10,000 nucleotides of DNA. Source: Nymphaea colorata (lineage: Eukaryota; Streptophyta; Magnoliopsida; Nymphaeales; Nymphaeaceae). Under the pieces are notes generated by a model. The model worked only from the letters and a program-made list of their open reading frames with translations, was not told the DNA's origin and did no database searches. The position numbers and the translations under genes were made by a program. Below are positions 1 through 7,233 of this stretch, in pieces; position 1 is the first letter of the stretch, and each line of letters starts with the position of its first letter. The stretch is taken from the NCBI RefSeq assembly GCF_008831285.2, contig NW_022204655.1:1-10000 (forward strand). Reading direction: 5' to 3'.

Positions 1-651
1 AGCTGGAAGGGAGATGCGGCTGCGGGATTGCTTCTGATTTTGGTGGAGCAGCTGATTGCGAGCTGATCCAGAATCGAGACAGATGGCAGCAGCTGGGGAG
101 AAGACTCAGATGGACGGCTGGATGGCTGACAAGTGTCCGGATGGATGGCTGGGATGGAACGGAGGTGGACTTACGGATTCGGATGACTGACCTCGTCGAA
201 TCTTCCAACTCGCGCCGGCGGCAGAACTTGATCCGAAAGTCCGTGACCGATATACCCTTTCAGATTTTATTAAAACAGAGTAGGGAAGAGGGGCAAAGGT
301 CCTTCACGCCAGAAACAATGGCAGCACCGGAATTCACAGCGGCGGCCGGATCTATGCTACTTTCCGGCGAGGATTGATCTTGCGATCTAGCCGATGGAAT
401 TCGCCTTCTATGAATTGTTTTAACGCATTTTTCTGGGCGATTCACTTAGGCTAATCCTCTTCTTCAGATCTTGACCAGAGAGCAGAATATCGACACCTTC
501 AGTCTGCTGGCCCGAGCGATCAAGAAGAGAAATCGAGGCCGATAGAACTTGATTCTTAAATTTATTTGTTTTTCTAATCCGCCAAACCCCTACTAGGACC
601 GAACCTTGATTTCCAATACGCGGCTCGACTGTACGTGCTGAATAGAACGAC
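1..651 (-). repeat. LTR overlap, left copy (pairs with 9339-10000)
   Basis: Aligned by eye with 9339-10000. The left copy is 651 bases and the right copy 662. I count 6 substitutions, 14 single-base losses in the left copy and 2 gains (1 and 2 bases), which accounts exactly for the 11-base difference. Positions 109-157 contain a degenerate GGAT-rich run present in both copies. No gene is supported here. Confidence 0.95.
561..566 (-). promoter_or_regulatory. AATAAA, possible polyadenylation signal (weak)
   Basis: The sense strand has AATAAA at 566-561 in an AT-rich patch, conserved in the other LTR at 9912-9907. A six-base motif in AT-rich DNA is weak evidence; no cleavage site can be placed. 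Confidence 0.25.
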
Positions 652-1164
652 GAACACCAACCGCCGTAGTTCCTCTCTTCGGGTATATGCCGGGAGGAAT
701 TAGGAGTGGGCGATCTAAGTCTAAATCAGATTACACCAATCGAGCAGCGAGAAGGGGATCAAGAGCCGTCTCCTCTTCGGTTCTTGTTGAAGCCAACGGA
801 TTCACCCTGCCTTCAACCTTCCCTACGCTGGAATCAGCCTCACAATACCTCCATGATCAGGGCAAAGCACGATTCCAGAACTTTGAAAAAGCTCGAAAAG
901 GGGTACTTACGTGACAAGGGAGGGATCGCCGCCGGTGGTGGAGATCCGCCGATGCCTTCTCCTTATGCCTATGTCTCCGACGGCGGCCTTCAAGGATTCT
1001 GGATTGGAAGCGTCGTGGAGGTAGAGGACGCGAGGGGGGAGAAGACGCCTGGTTCACGGCTGAACAAGGTGGGAGACGAGAGGGGAGAAGCCTCGTGCGA
1101 GGAGAGAGTAGGTGCCACACCAAATGCCAATCTCAGATTAATTTTTGATCCATAGTACATCGAG
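652..1164 (-). other. LTR stretch without a gene; pyrimidine-rich on the sense strand near 1020-1115
   Basis: No gene is supported. Open frames on both strands in this stretch are low-complexity and lack known domains. On the sense strand 1110-1010 is rich in C and T, as plant transcript leaders often are, and lies just downstream of the AT-rich TATA candidate. A perfect GTAAGT at 910-905 is a possible splice donor. Confidence 0.5.
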
Positions 1165-1165
1165 T

Positions 1166-1190
1166 TTACAGAATATATACAAAATATAAT
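1166..1190 (-). promoter_or_regulatory. Possible TATA region of the element promoter
   Basis: An AT-rich island in an otherwise GC-richer LTR. The sense strand reads ATTATATTTTGTATATATTC over 1190-1171, about 560 bases inside the LTR from its U3 edge, which is a sensible promoter position. If used, transcription would begin near 1140-1150 and R plus U5 would be about 3.2 kb, unusually long. The string is AT-rich on both strands, so orientation is not shown by the motif itself. Confidence 0.35.
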
Positions 1191-1743
1191 GCGAGCCTAA
1201 TTACATGTTAACCTAGCTCGCTAACTTAGTCTAATACAAAAATGCGCAAGGCATAACCCGCCTTGCTAGGTCTCTACTTCAAAACTAGACGTTGACATGA
1301 AATAGAAGACGCAACATAAGCGGGCCTAGCGCCCAATCGAGAATCAAAAGCTAAAGTCCCTAAGCCTTGCGGACTTAGGGCGGGGACCTCGCGCGGGTCA
1401 AATCTGATTGACTCAGATCTGAACCTAAGCCTCTCGGCTTTAGATAGGCTCAAGCGTTCTGGATAGTTAGGCTCACGCTCGGATTAGTCTGGTCAAGCTC
1501 GGTGAGCCTCGCAATAGGTTCTAGAACGCCTTGAGTTCCACCTGGTTCGAGCACTCTTTCGGACCTAGTTGCTCCTCCCACGCCGCCCGCTGCAACTGGC
1601 TCGAGTGCTGACTTAGCCTCGCTTGGACTTTCTTCGTGCTGCCTTAGCGCTCTGTCCACAAATCCGAGGCCTTTTGCCTTGGCCGACTGGTTCCGGCCTG
1701 ATTACGCCGGTTTGGGTCTGGACCTACAAGTTGGTCCGTAACA
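1191..1743 (-). other. Candidate U3 region
   Basis: Between the polypurine tract and the TATA candidate. No gene is seen. It contains a hairpin (1358-1380) and several repeated CTAGG/CTTAG-like words, but no clear enhancer array. An open frame at 1450-1659 on the sense strand has no recognisable domain. Confidence 0.4.
1358..1380. repeat. Inverted repeat CCCTAAG/CTTAGGG
   Basis: A perfect 7-base stem, CCCTAAG at 1358-1364 and CTTAGGG at 1374-1380, around a 9-base loop. It lies in the candidate U3. There is no T-run, and Rho-independent termination does not apply in a plant. Function unknown. Confidence 0.6.
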
Positions 1744-1756
1744 GATTCCCCCTCCC
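1744..1756 (-). other. Polypurine tract (plus-strand DNA primer)
   Basis: On the sense strand 1756-1744 reads GGGAGGGGGAATC and is followed at once by the LTR start TGTTACGG. In this family the purine run survives RNase H digestion and primes second-strand DNA synthesis. Its first G is the last base of the pol stop codon TAG (1758-1756), so coding region and tract overlap by one base. Confidence 0.9.
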
Positions 1757-2040
1757 TAGAATGCGCTGTCCTCGAGTGCTGGAGGAGGGAAAGCGATGAG
1801 CCACTGACCCAAACTCTTCCCAAGAGTTCCTCTGTCAGGCCCCTCCCATTCCACTAATACCTCATGCCGTGTTCTCCCTTGCCTTTGAACATAACGATGT
1901 TTGAGTATACGATAGGGTGTAGGCAAGTTGTCATGCTTCAGTATTTGCTCAATTATTGTAGGAATATCACCATGATGTGGTTTAAGCCTGGTGATATGGA
2001 AAACTGGGTGTACCATTGCTTCTCGTGGAAGTCCCAGTCC
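1756..2040 (-). pseudogene. Integrase C-terminus with chromodomain-like tail
   Basis: After a frame change near 2025-2050 this frame carries LPREAMVHPVFHITRLKP, the end of the integrase C-terminal domain. It is followed by a segment resembling a chromodomain: PYRILKHRYVQRQG, then EVLVEWEG, and near the end FPPPALEDSAF before TAG at 1758-1756. Chromodomains of plant chromoviruses target integration to heterochromatin. The helix normally marked by a W-E pair is not in this frame, but NSWEEF is readable in another frame at about 1830-1810, so small indels here are likely. The stop overlaps the polypurine tract. Confidence 0.75.
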
Positions 2041-2503
2041 GGTACGCAGCTTTCCCTGCCTTCTGTAATACCGGAAATGGCCCATAGTACCTAGGCAGTA
2101 GCTTAGAATAGGGTTGGCCCATCAATGATCTTTGTTTGAGGGGCAACCTCTTCAACCAAACGTAATCACCCACTTCAAATTCTCGATCTTTTCGCCCTTT
2201 GTTGTAGACCTGTCTCATCCGATTTTGAGCTTTGGCAATGTTTTGCTTGAGGGAGTCCAGCACTTCCTCACGGGTGCGTAGCTCGCAGTCTACATTGTGG
2301 TCACCTGCTGTACCTCCTTCATATCGAGGGATACTTGGAGGAGGGGTCCCATACACACCTTCGTAAGGCGTCATCCCGGTTGACGAATGCAAACTGGTGT
2401 TATAAGACCACTCTGCCCAAGGTAAATATTTTACCCAAGTATGTGGTCGTTCTCCAGCAAAACACCTCAAGTAGGTCTCTAGAGATCGATTTACTATTTC
2501 GCT
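1982..2503 (-). pseudogene. Integrase piece 2: catalytic Glu, C-terminal region and GPF motif
   Basis: The frame here resumes after TAG at 2506-2504. The catalytic Glu is codon 2500-2498, in SEIVNRSLETYLR. Further on are WAEWSYNTSLHSSTGMTP and GDYVWLKRLP, and then YYGPFPVLQ (about 2119-2093), the GPY/F module typical of Ty3/gypsy integrases. The frame loses homology after AAYR (about 2050); the remaining residues to 1982 are out of phase and not real. Confidence 0.9.
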
Positions 2504-2540
2504 CTACCCGTCTGTCTGTGGGTGATGGGCGGTACTAAAA

Positions 2541-3045
2541 TTAGCGTAGTACCATAAGTTTCATGTACTCCTGCCAGAATGCGCTAAGGAAAATTGAATC
2601 CCTGTCACAAACGACTGATTGTGGCATCCCGTGGAGCTTTCCAACGTATTCCTGGTACACGCTGGCCACCATTGGCCCTTGATACGATCTAGGCAAGGGA
2701 GCGAAGTGGCTGTACTTGGTCAGACGGTCCACTACCACTAGCACAGCTTCCTTGCCTTCAGAACGGGGCATGGCATCAATAAAATCCATGGTCACATCGG
2801 TCCATGGTTTGGCTGGTATGGGGAGGGGAACCAAGTGTCCTGGAGGTCTAATCACCTCGTATTTTTCCCTCTGGCATACCAGGCAACTCCGTATGTACCT
2901 CTGTACCTCTGCCTTCATGCCACGCCACCAAAATTGGGCTTTAATTCTGCTTAGGGTTTTAGAAACCCCCTCATGACCCGCGGCAGGGGTGTCATGGAAA
3001 TGACGCAGGAGTTCCTGCTTAAGCCCAGACTCTGGAGAACCACTG
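2541..3045 (-). pseudogene. Integrase piece 1: HHCC zinc finger and first two catalytic Asp
   Basis: After a frame change near 3030-3045 the integrase continues one base out of phase with RT-RNase H. This piece holds the two His of the HHCC finger (in HFHD and AAGHEG, about 2970-3010), the CLVC pair of Cys (about 2880), the core Asp of TMDFID (codon 2786-2784) and the second Asp of CDRDS (codon 2606-2604; Ser before that Asp is more usual). The frame then hits TAA near 2543-2541, before the catalytic Glu. Taking codon 2918 as a start is arbitrary, since the domain clearly extends upstream. Confidence 0.9.
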
Positions 3046-6000
3046 CTCGGTTCTTCCTATATAATAGATTCCTTCTGACTGTATAGAAGGGAATGGATCC
3101 TGGATGTTGTTTTGTTGATGCACGGATTAGCCTTATGGACTGATCTGCTTGCTGTTCCTGGGCTAACCTATCCCAAACATCAGTTTCCACTACCGAAAGA
3201 GTCATGAACTGCTCAGTCAAACGAGAGAGAGAATCGGCCGCTGTATTTTCTGGACCCTTCTTGTACTCTATATCAAAATCGTATCCAAGCAGTTTTGCTA
3301 GCCAACGTTGTTGGGTAGGCGTGGATACTCTCTGCTTTAACATGTACTTTAGAGAATTCTGGTCTGTTTTGACTATGAATCTGCGCCCTATAAGGTAGGG
3401 CCGCCACTTCTCAACTGCTAACACTATCGCTAGTAGTTCCTTCTCATAAGTAGAGAGAGGTTTCGCTCTACTTGTGAGTGCTTTAGACATATACGCGATA
3501 GGGTGGCCTCCTTGGCTGAGAACGGCCCCTATTCCAACCTCACATGCATCTGTCTCTATTGTGAATTGTTGGTTGAAATCCGGAAGTGTAAGAACTGGCG
3601 CAGACATAAGGGCAAGTTTTAACTTTTCAAAGGCTGCCCTAGCCTTGTCTGACCACTGAAAGGCTCCTTTCTTGAGCATCTGGGTCAAAGGCTGTGCGAT
3701 CAAACCATATCCTTGAATGAAACGCCTATAGTACCCAGTCAAACCGAGGAATCCGCGGAGTCCTTTCAAGTCCTTAGGCAGTGGCCACTTCTGCATGGCT
3801 TCTAATTTTTCGGGGTCTGCCCGAACCCCTTGTTGGCACACTATGTGCCCTAGATAACCAATCGAGGGTTGTCCAAAGCTGCATTTGGACATCTTGGCGT
3901 ACAATTGGTTATCCCTCAAAATCTGAAGAGCAACTGCGAGATGCTTCTGATGAAGTGCTTCAGACCGGCTGTAAATCAAGATATCATCAAAGAAAACTAA
4001 GATGAAATCGCGGAGGTACTGTCTGAAGACGTCGTTCATGCACCTCTGAAATGTTGCTGGTGCGTTTGTCAAACCAAATGGCATGACGAGGAACTCATAG
4101 TGCCCGTCATGTGTCCTGAAAGCGGTCTTGGGGACGTCGTCCTTATACATACGAATTTGATGATAGCCGGCTCGTAAGTCGATCTTGGAGAAAATAGTTG
4201 CTCCGGCTAATTCGTCCAATAACTCATCAATTACCGGTATTGGATGTCTATCCTTCACGGTGGCTTCATTCAAGGCGCGATAGTCTACACAAAAGCGCCA
4301 GGTGTTGTCTTTCTTCTTCACAAGTAGGACCGGTGAAGAGAAAGGGCTGCTACTTGGTTGCACGATGCCACTTTCCAACATTTCTTTAACCAGACGCTCG
4401 ATTTCTGCCTTCTGATTATACCCATACCGATAGGGGCGCACATTAACCGGTTCTGCCCCTTGAGTCATTATGATCCTATGATCATAGGATCTCTGCGGTG
4501 GAAGCCCTTTTGGCTCCTCAAAGACGTCCTCATACTGATTAAGCACCAACTGTATTCGTTCTGGCACTATCTCTTTCTGCTCTTCTTTCTCTGGCACATC
4601 AGTAGCGAGTGCCATTACCCAACACGCGGGCTGCTCGGCGTCGATCGCTCGAAGTGCAGCCTTGGGACGAGTTGTGCTGGTTAAGCCCTGTAGCGTCATG
4701 GGCTCTTGGTCGCCGTCGGGAGTGAAGGTCATGCTGAAGTTCTTCACATCCCAAGAGATGATGCCAAGCGTGAAAAACCATGGCATCCCGAGAATAAGGT
4801 CTACTCCATCTAAAGGAATGACTAAGAAGTCGATCTTAAATGGTTTCCTCTTGATCACAACTTCTATGCCTTTCCCTTCGTTATGGCATTTTAATCTCAT
4901 ACCCCCTCCCACGATTATAGTTTGGCGGTGGCTTGATTCCAAGGAGACGTTGCATCTACGTGCTGCTTCCTCTGTTAGGAAGTTCTTGGTCGCTCCATTA
5001 TCAAGCAAAATCAAGACCTTGTGTCCGTTTATCCTCCCAGATTCCCTGAATGAGTTGGGCTTATTGGGGTCTTGCATTGAATGCAGAGACTCGGCCTCGG
5101 CTGGCTTTTCTTCTTTGGCGGGAGTCTCTTCAAACCGGACTTCTTTCTTTTTCTCGGCTGGTTTTGCTCGCCTCTTTGTAACTACTTCCTCATCTGATGA
5201 GGACGAGCTGGTCTCATACGGCGTTGTAGACGAATCGCTACAAGAACTGGACTCATCGTCGCTCACCACCTGTACCCTGTAATAAGTTGGGCACTGATGG
5301 TTCTTGTCCCATTTTCCCTCACATCTGTAGCACAGGCCTTTACGCCTGAACTCTTCAATCTGTTTCGGTGTGAGGTAACGCGTTGGTGGTTTTCGGCCTT
5401 GCCCCGGATTTGGGCCTTGCGGTGGCCGATATTCGCTCCCTCTTCGGAAGGGAGTTGGTTCCTTCCCTCTAAAACGAGAACCAGAGGAGTAGGAAGGTCT
5501 TCTCCTCTGCTTGTCCATCTTGTGAGCCTTTTTCTCGGCTCGCTTCTCCTCTATTTGCTCCTCGTAGAGACGGGCCATGGCAAAACATTCCTCTAGCCTA
5601 TTGAAGCGGTGAATTTTCAATTCTCTCTTCACTTCGCTTTTAAGGCCGCCCTTAAACGCTCCGATGAGGGCCTTTTCTGGCCACTGGACCATGCTAGCCA
5701 ACCTCTCAAACTGACGTTGGTAGGCTGCCACGGTGGTGGATTGGACCAGATTCTTAAGGTCCTCATCATAATCGATGAATGTTGAATCTCCGAACTGTAA
5801 TTGGAGACTCGCCTTGTACTTCTCCCAAGTTGGATCTGCCGTCTTGTGATCGAACCACAAATAATGGGTTGTGGCCTCTCCTGTCATGTTTGCAGTGGCA
5901 ATTTCAATCCACTCGTCTTGGGGTACACGATGGCACAAGAAGTACCTCTCGGCCATGAATAGCCACTCCCGTAAGTGCTCCCCATTAAATTTGGGAAACT

Positions 6001-6421
6001 CGTAACGAACTGTGGGAGTTCGCCTCTCTTCTTGAAGCTGACGTTGAGCTCTTCTAGGACGTAGAGGAGATTCGTCCTGTTCCCCTTCTGAATCGTAGTA
6101 GGTACGATTCATTCTGCTGCTAGCGAATCTCTGAACTCTCGGCGTTCTGTAATATTCGCTAGTGGGCTCCATGGGCTGTCGCTCTGGCGGGGGACCCATG
6201 TGTAGAAGTCTGCCCCCTTCTGTACTTGTTCCGATGTGGGAGAGGTTGTTCGGGTCTATCTCAGTGTCGGTGGGGTAGGTAGGAGCACCTAACACACCCT
6301 TTCCCTTATTCGGACCCTGAGTGGTCCTTTCCCCTCCTGGGTTTTGGTTGGCCGTTAATTGCTTCAAAAGACCCCGAATCTCATCCATTTCATTTTGCCG
6401 CTCTCGGTTTTGTCTTTCCAA
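2951..6421 (-). CDS. Gag (most), protease, RT, RNase H and start of integrase: long open frame
   Basis: A 1156-residue open frame counted from TTG at 6421; the real start is ATG 6619, upstream of the TGA. Domains by residue: coiled-coil-like start 1-25; retrotransposon Gag core about 140-290; basic stretch 293-345; zinc knuckle C364, C367, H375, C377; Ser/Asp/Glu- then Lys/Glu-rich linker 387-450; aspartic protease about 460-560 with D474 in DNGAT and ILGMPW at 543-548; reverse transcriptase about 655-860 with D748 and FFDDILIYS at 810-818; RNase H about 950-1066 with D958, E995, D1020 and D1063 in acceptable positions; then the lead-in to integrase. The final 25 or so residues (from about 1130) are out of frame with the integrase zinc finger and are not real. 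The RT fingers, palm and thumb all look full length and uninterrupted. Odd: Asn at the second position of the protease active-site triplet, where Ser or Thr is usual. Confidence 0.95.
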   Translation of the reverse strand: MERQNRERQNEMDEIRGLLKQLTANQNPGGERTTQGPNKGKGVLGAPTYPTDTEIDPNNLSHIGTSTEGGRLLHMGPPPERQPMEPTSEYYRTPRVQRFASSRMNRTYYDSEGEQDESPLRPRRAQRQLQEERRTPTVRYEFPKFNGEHLREWLFMAERYFLCHRVPQDEWIEIATANMTGEATTHYLWFDHKTADPTWEKYKASLQLQFGDSTFIDYDEDLKNLVQSTTVAAYQRQFERLASMVQWPEKALIGAFKGGLKSEVKRELKIHRFNRLEECFAMARLYEEQIEEKRAEKKAHKMDKQRRRPSYSSGSRFRGKEPTPFRRGSEYRPPQGPNPGQGRKPPTRYLTPKQIEEFRRKGLCYRCEGKWDKNHQCPTYYRVQVVSDDESSSCSDSSTTPYETSSSSSDEEVVTKRRAKPAEKKKEVRFEETPAKEEKPAEAESLHSMQDPNKPNSFRESGRINGHKVLILLDNGATKNFLTEEAARRCNVSLESSHRQTIIVGGGMRLKCHNEGKGIEVVIKRKPFKIDFLVIPLDGVDLILGMPWFFTLGIISWDVKNFSMTFTPDGDQEPMTLQGLTSTTRPKAALRAIDAEQPACWVMALATDVPEKEEQKEIVPERIQLVLNQYEDVFEEPKGLPPQRSYDHRIIMTQGAEPVNVRPYRYGYNQKAEIERLVKEMLESGIVQPSSSPFSSPVLLVKKKDNTWRFCVDYRALNEATVKDRHPIPVIDELLDELAGATIFSKIDLRAGYHQIRMYKDDVPKTAFRTHDGHYEFLVMPFGLTNAPATFQRCMNDVFRQYLRDFILVFFDDILIYSRSEALHQKHLAVALQILRDNQLYAKMSKCSFGQPSIGYLGHIVCQQGVRADPEKLEAMQKWPLPKDLKGLRGFLGLTGYYRRFIQGYGLIAQPLTQMLKKGAFQWSDKARAAFEKLKLALMSAPVLTLPDFNQQFTIETDACEVGIGAVLSQGGHPIAYMSKALTSRAKPLSTYEKELLAIVLAVEKWRPYLIGRRFIVKTDQNSLKYMLKQRVSTPTQQRWLAKLLGYDFDIEYKKGPENTAADSLSRLTEQFMTLSVVETDVWDRLAQEQQADQSIRLIRASTKQHPGSIPFYTVRRNLLYRKNRAVVLQSLGLSRNSCVISMTPLPRVMRGFLKP
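3224..3580 (-). other. RNase H domain
   Basis: Degrades the RNA of the RNA-DNA hybrid and leaves the polypurine primer. It shows FTIETDACEVGIGAVL, then YEKELLAIV, KTDQNSLKY and NTAADSLSR, which carry the D-E-D-D metal ligands in the usual Ty3/gypsy order. It is uninterrupted and follows RT after the connection segment (ending near LMSAPVL). Confidence 0.93.
3840..4460 (-). other. Reverse transcriptase domain
   Basis: Copies the element's RNA into DNA. Landmarks in order: VKKKDNTWRFCVDYRALNE (fingers), KIDLRAGYHQI with the first catalytic Asp (residue 748), the MPFGLTNAPATFQ motif, then FFDDILIYS with the two further catalytic Asp residues (812, 813) and YLGHIV. All three catalytic aspartates are intact and there is no stop or frame change in the domain. 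This is the best-preserved part of the element and the one to use for clade placement. Confidence 0.95.
4740..5044 (-). other. Aspartic protease domain, active-site DNG instead of DSG/DTG
   Basis: The domain that cuts the polyprotein into its mature parts. It has the fold markers of the family: a hydrophobic strand leading into LLDNGATKNFL and the downstream ILGMPW (psi-loop, residues 543-548). The catalytic Asp is present, but the next residue, codon AAT at 4999-4997, is Asn instead of the usual Ser or Thr. One G-to-A change from AGT would explain it. Whether the enzyme still works cannot be told from sequence. Confidence 0.85.
5291..5332 (-). other. Gag zinc knuckle with short second spacing (CX2CX7HXC)
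   Basis: The codons give CYRCEGKWDKNHQC (residues 364-377 of the long frame). The spacing is C-X2-C-X7-H-X1-C, not the retroviral C-X2-C-X4-H-X4-C. I recall a similar pattern (C-X2-C-x-x-K-W/Y-x-x-x-H-x-C) from some plant Ty3/gypsy Gags, so it is probably a lineage trait rather than damage. It would bind the element's RNA in the particle. Confidence 0.8.
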
Positions 6422-6424
6422 TTC

Positions 6425-6619
6425 TCATTTGCGGACTTGCTCGGATTTGTTCATATCGTTCCTCATTTGCAACAGCTCCTTTTCAATGTTTAGAATTCTG
6501 CCCATTGCATAGTTGGGAATGGGTCCCGCTTGTGTGCTTGGAGCTTCCTCTGGTTGATCGGTGAGGGGCTCCTCAAGGACAGGCTTATCGAGATTAAACT
6601 GTTTCTTTGACTTGCCCAT
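6425..6619 (-). pseudogene. Gag N-terminal piece, cut off by in-frame TGA
   Basis: This 64-residue piece begins MGKSKKQFNL at the ATG at 6619, the best start because of its context and the lack of homology upstream. It is polar, Pro/Glu-rich and then helical and charged (residues about 43-64), suggesting a coiled-coil start. TGA at 6427-6425 ends it, but the same frame reads on at once into the long ORF, whose first residues continue the Arg/Glu/Gln-rich pattern, so the two are one Gag. A C-to-T change of an arginine CGA codon is the simplest explanation, which is inference. Read-through is possible but not suggested by any visible signal. Confidence 0.85.
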
Positions 6620-7221
6620 AGTTGTTTAGGGCCGGAAATAGCCAAAGAAATACTGAAGACAAGAAATCCTAACTAAAATTCCCAAACTGACAAGCTGCCA
6701 CTCTCAAGTGAGATGCCGCTGTCCGACTCCTAAAACTGCTGGCTGATCCCTGACCGAAGACCTGATCTGCCGACTGACTCTGCCCTACGCTGCCGCTGCC
6801 TTAGCTGCCGGTAGCGCGTTTAGAGGCAAGGGAGACGGGTTGGCCCGCCTAGTGCGGCTCTTCGCCTAAGCGCCTCGGCACTCTCACTTCGCCCACGGCC
6901 GGGCTTTTACAAGCCTAAATCACCGCACCCTCCTGGTGCCTCGGTGACGAACCGGGAGCTCGGCTGCCCTCGGGTGCACGAAATGTACAGCCCTTTTCTT
7001 GCTAAAGGTGAGCAAGCAAAGCCCTAAACACGTATGAAGACGCAAGTCGCGGGGACTCCAAAAACCAAAATCTGCTCTAGAAAACCGAAAATAAACTGAC
7101 GCGAAAACCAAAAGAAGACCACTGTCACGCTGAAATTCTGAAAAGAAGACCGTCTGCACTGCCTTTGATGAAGCTTCTTCGTAGGTCCAAGTGCTCAAAC
7201 CGATGGTGTTCCTCAAGATTC
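6620..7221 (-). other. Untranslated leader between primer binding site and gag
   Basis: About 600 bases with no supported gene. The gag ATG at 6619 is in good context, with A at -3 and G at +4. Packaging and dimerisation signals would be expected here from what is known of retroelements, but no specific motif is recognisable. One small hairpin is visible: CTTGCT at 6998-7003 and AGCAAG at 7011-7016 around a 7-base loop. An open frame at 6920-7234 has no retroelement or other recognisable motif and is treated as chance. Confidence 0.7.
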
Positions 7222-7233
7222 GCTCTGATACCA
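7222..7233 (-). other. Primer binding site for initiator Met tRNA
   Basis: The sense strand at 7233-7222 reads TGGTATCAGAGC. This is the complement of the 3' end of plant initiator methionine tRNA, the commonest primer of plant LTR retrotransposons. It sits two bases (AT) after the LTR end at 7236. The match runs 12 bases and breaks at 7221, which is G where C would extend it. This site fixes both the element's orientation and the LTR edge. Confidence 0.95.

Larger units (their letters stand above)
1..1743 (-). repeat. 3' LTR of the element, partial (U3 side included)
   Basis: On the sense (minus) strand this LTR starts at 1743 with TGTTACGG, directly after the polypurine tract, and runs left out of the window. 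Positions 1-651 align with 9339-10000 in the other LTR. The end TGTTA pairs with the TAACA that closes the other LTR at 7236, giving the usual TG...CA ends in a short inverted repeat. 1743 bases are visible of an inferred 3.86 kb or so. 652-1743 has no partner in the window because the matching part of the 5' LTR lies beyond 10000. Confidence 0.9.
1756..6619 (-). pseudogene. gag-pol polyprotein gene, broken by two stops and at least three frame changes
   Basis: One gene encoding Gag, protease, reverse transcriptase, RNase H and integrase, with gag and pol in one frame as is usual for chromoviruses. It runs from ATG at 6619 to TAG at 1758-1756. Lesions: in-frame TGA at 6427-6425; frame change at about 3030-3045 (net loss of one base); frame change at about 2535-2560 (fits two one-base losses); in-frame TAG at 2506-2504; frame change at about 2025-2050 (net gain of one base); possibly more in the chromodomain at 1780-1835. 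Nearly all catalytic residues remain readable across the pieces. That means young decay, sequence error, or both. The individual pieces are listed separately. Confidence 0.93.

Noticed and set aside
1-651. Simple tandem or segmental duplication unrelated to the retroelement
   Set aside because: The repeat lies outside both the primer binding site and the polypurine tract in the same orientation, exactly as LTRs must; no other explanation is needed.
706-1155. 149-residue open frame on the + strand in the left LTR
   Set aside because: Low-complexity, no known domain, inside an LTR and on the antisense strand.
1450-1659. 69-residue sense-strand frame in the candidate U3
   Set aside because: It starts at a non-ATG codon, has no recognisable domain, and lies before any plausible transcription start.
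1744-1760. An env-like or additional ORF between pol and the 3' LTR
   Set aside because: The pol stop overlaps the polypurine tract, leaving no space.
4662-5282. 206-residue open frame on the + strand
   Set aside because: It lies antisense to the Gag-protease region, whose minus-strand frame has clear domains; this one has none.
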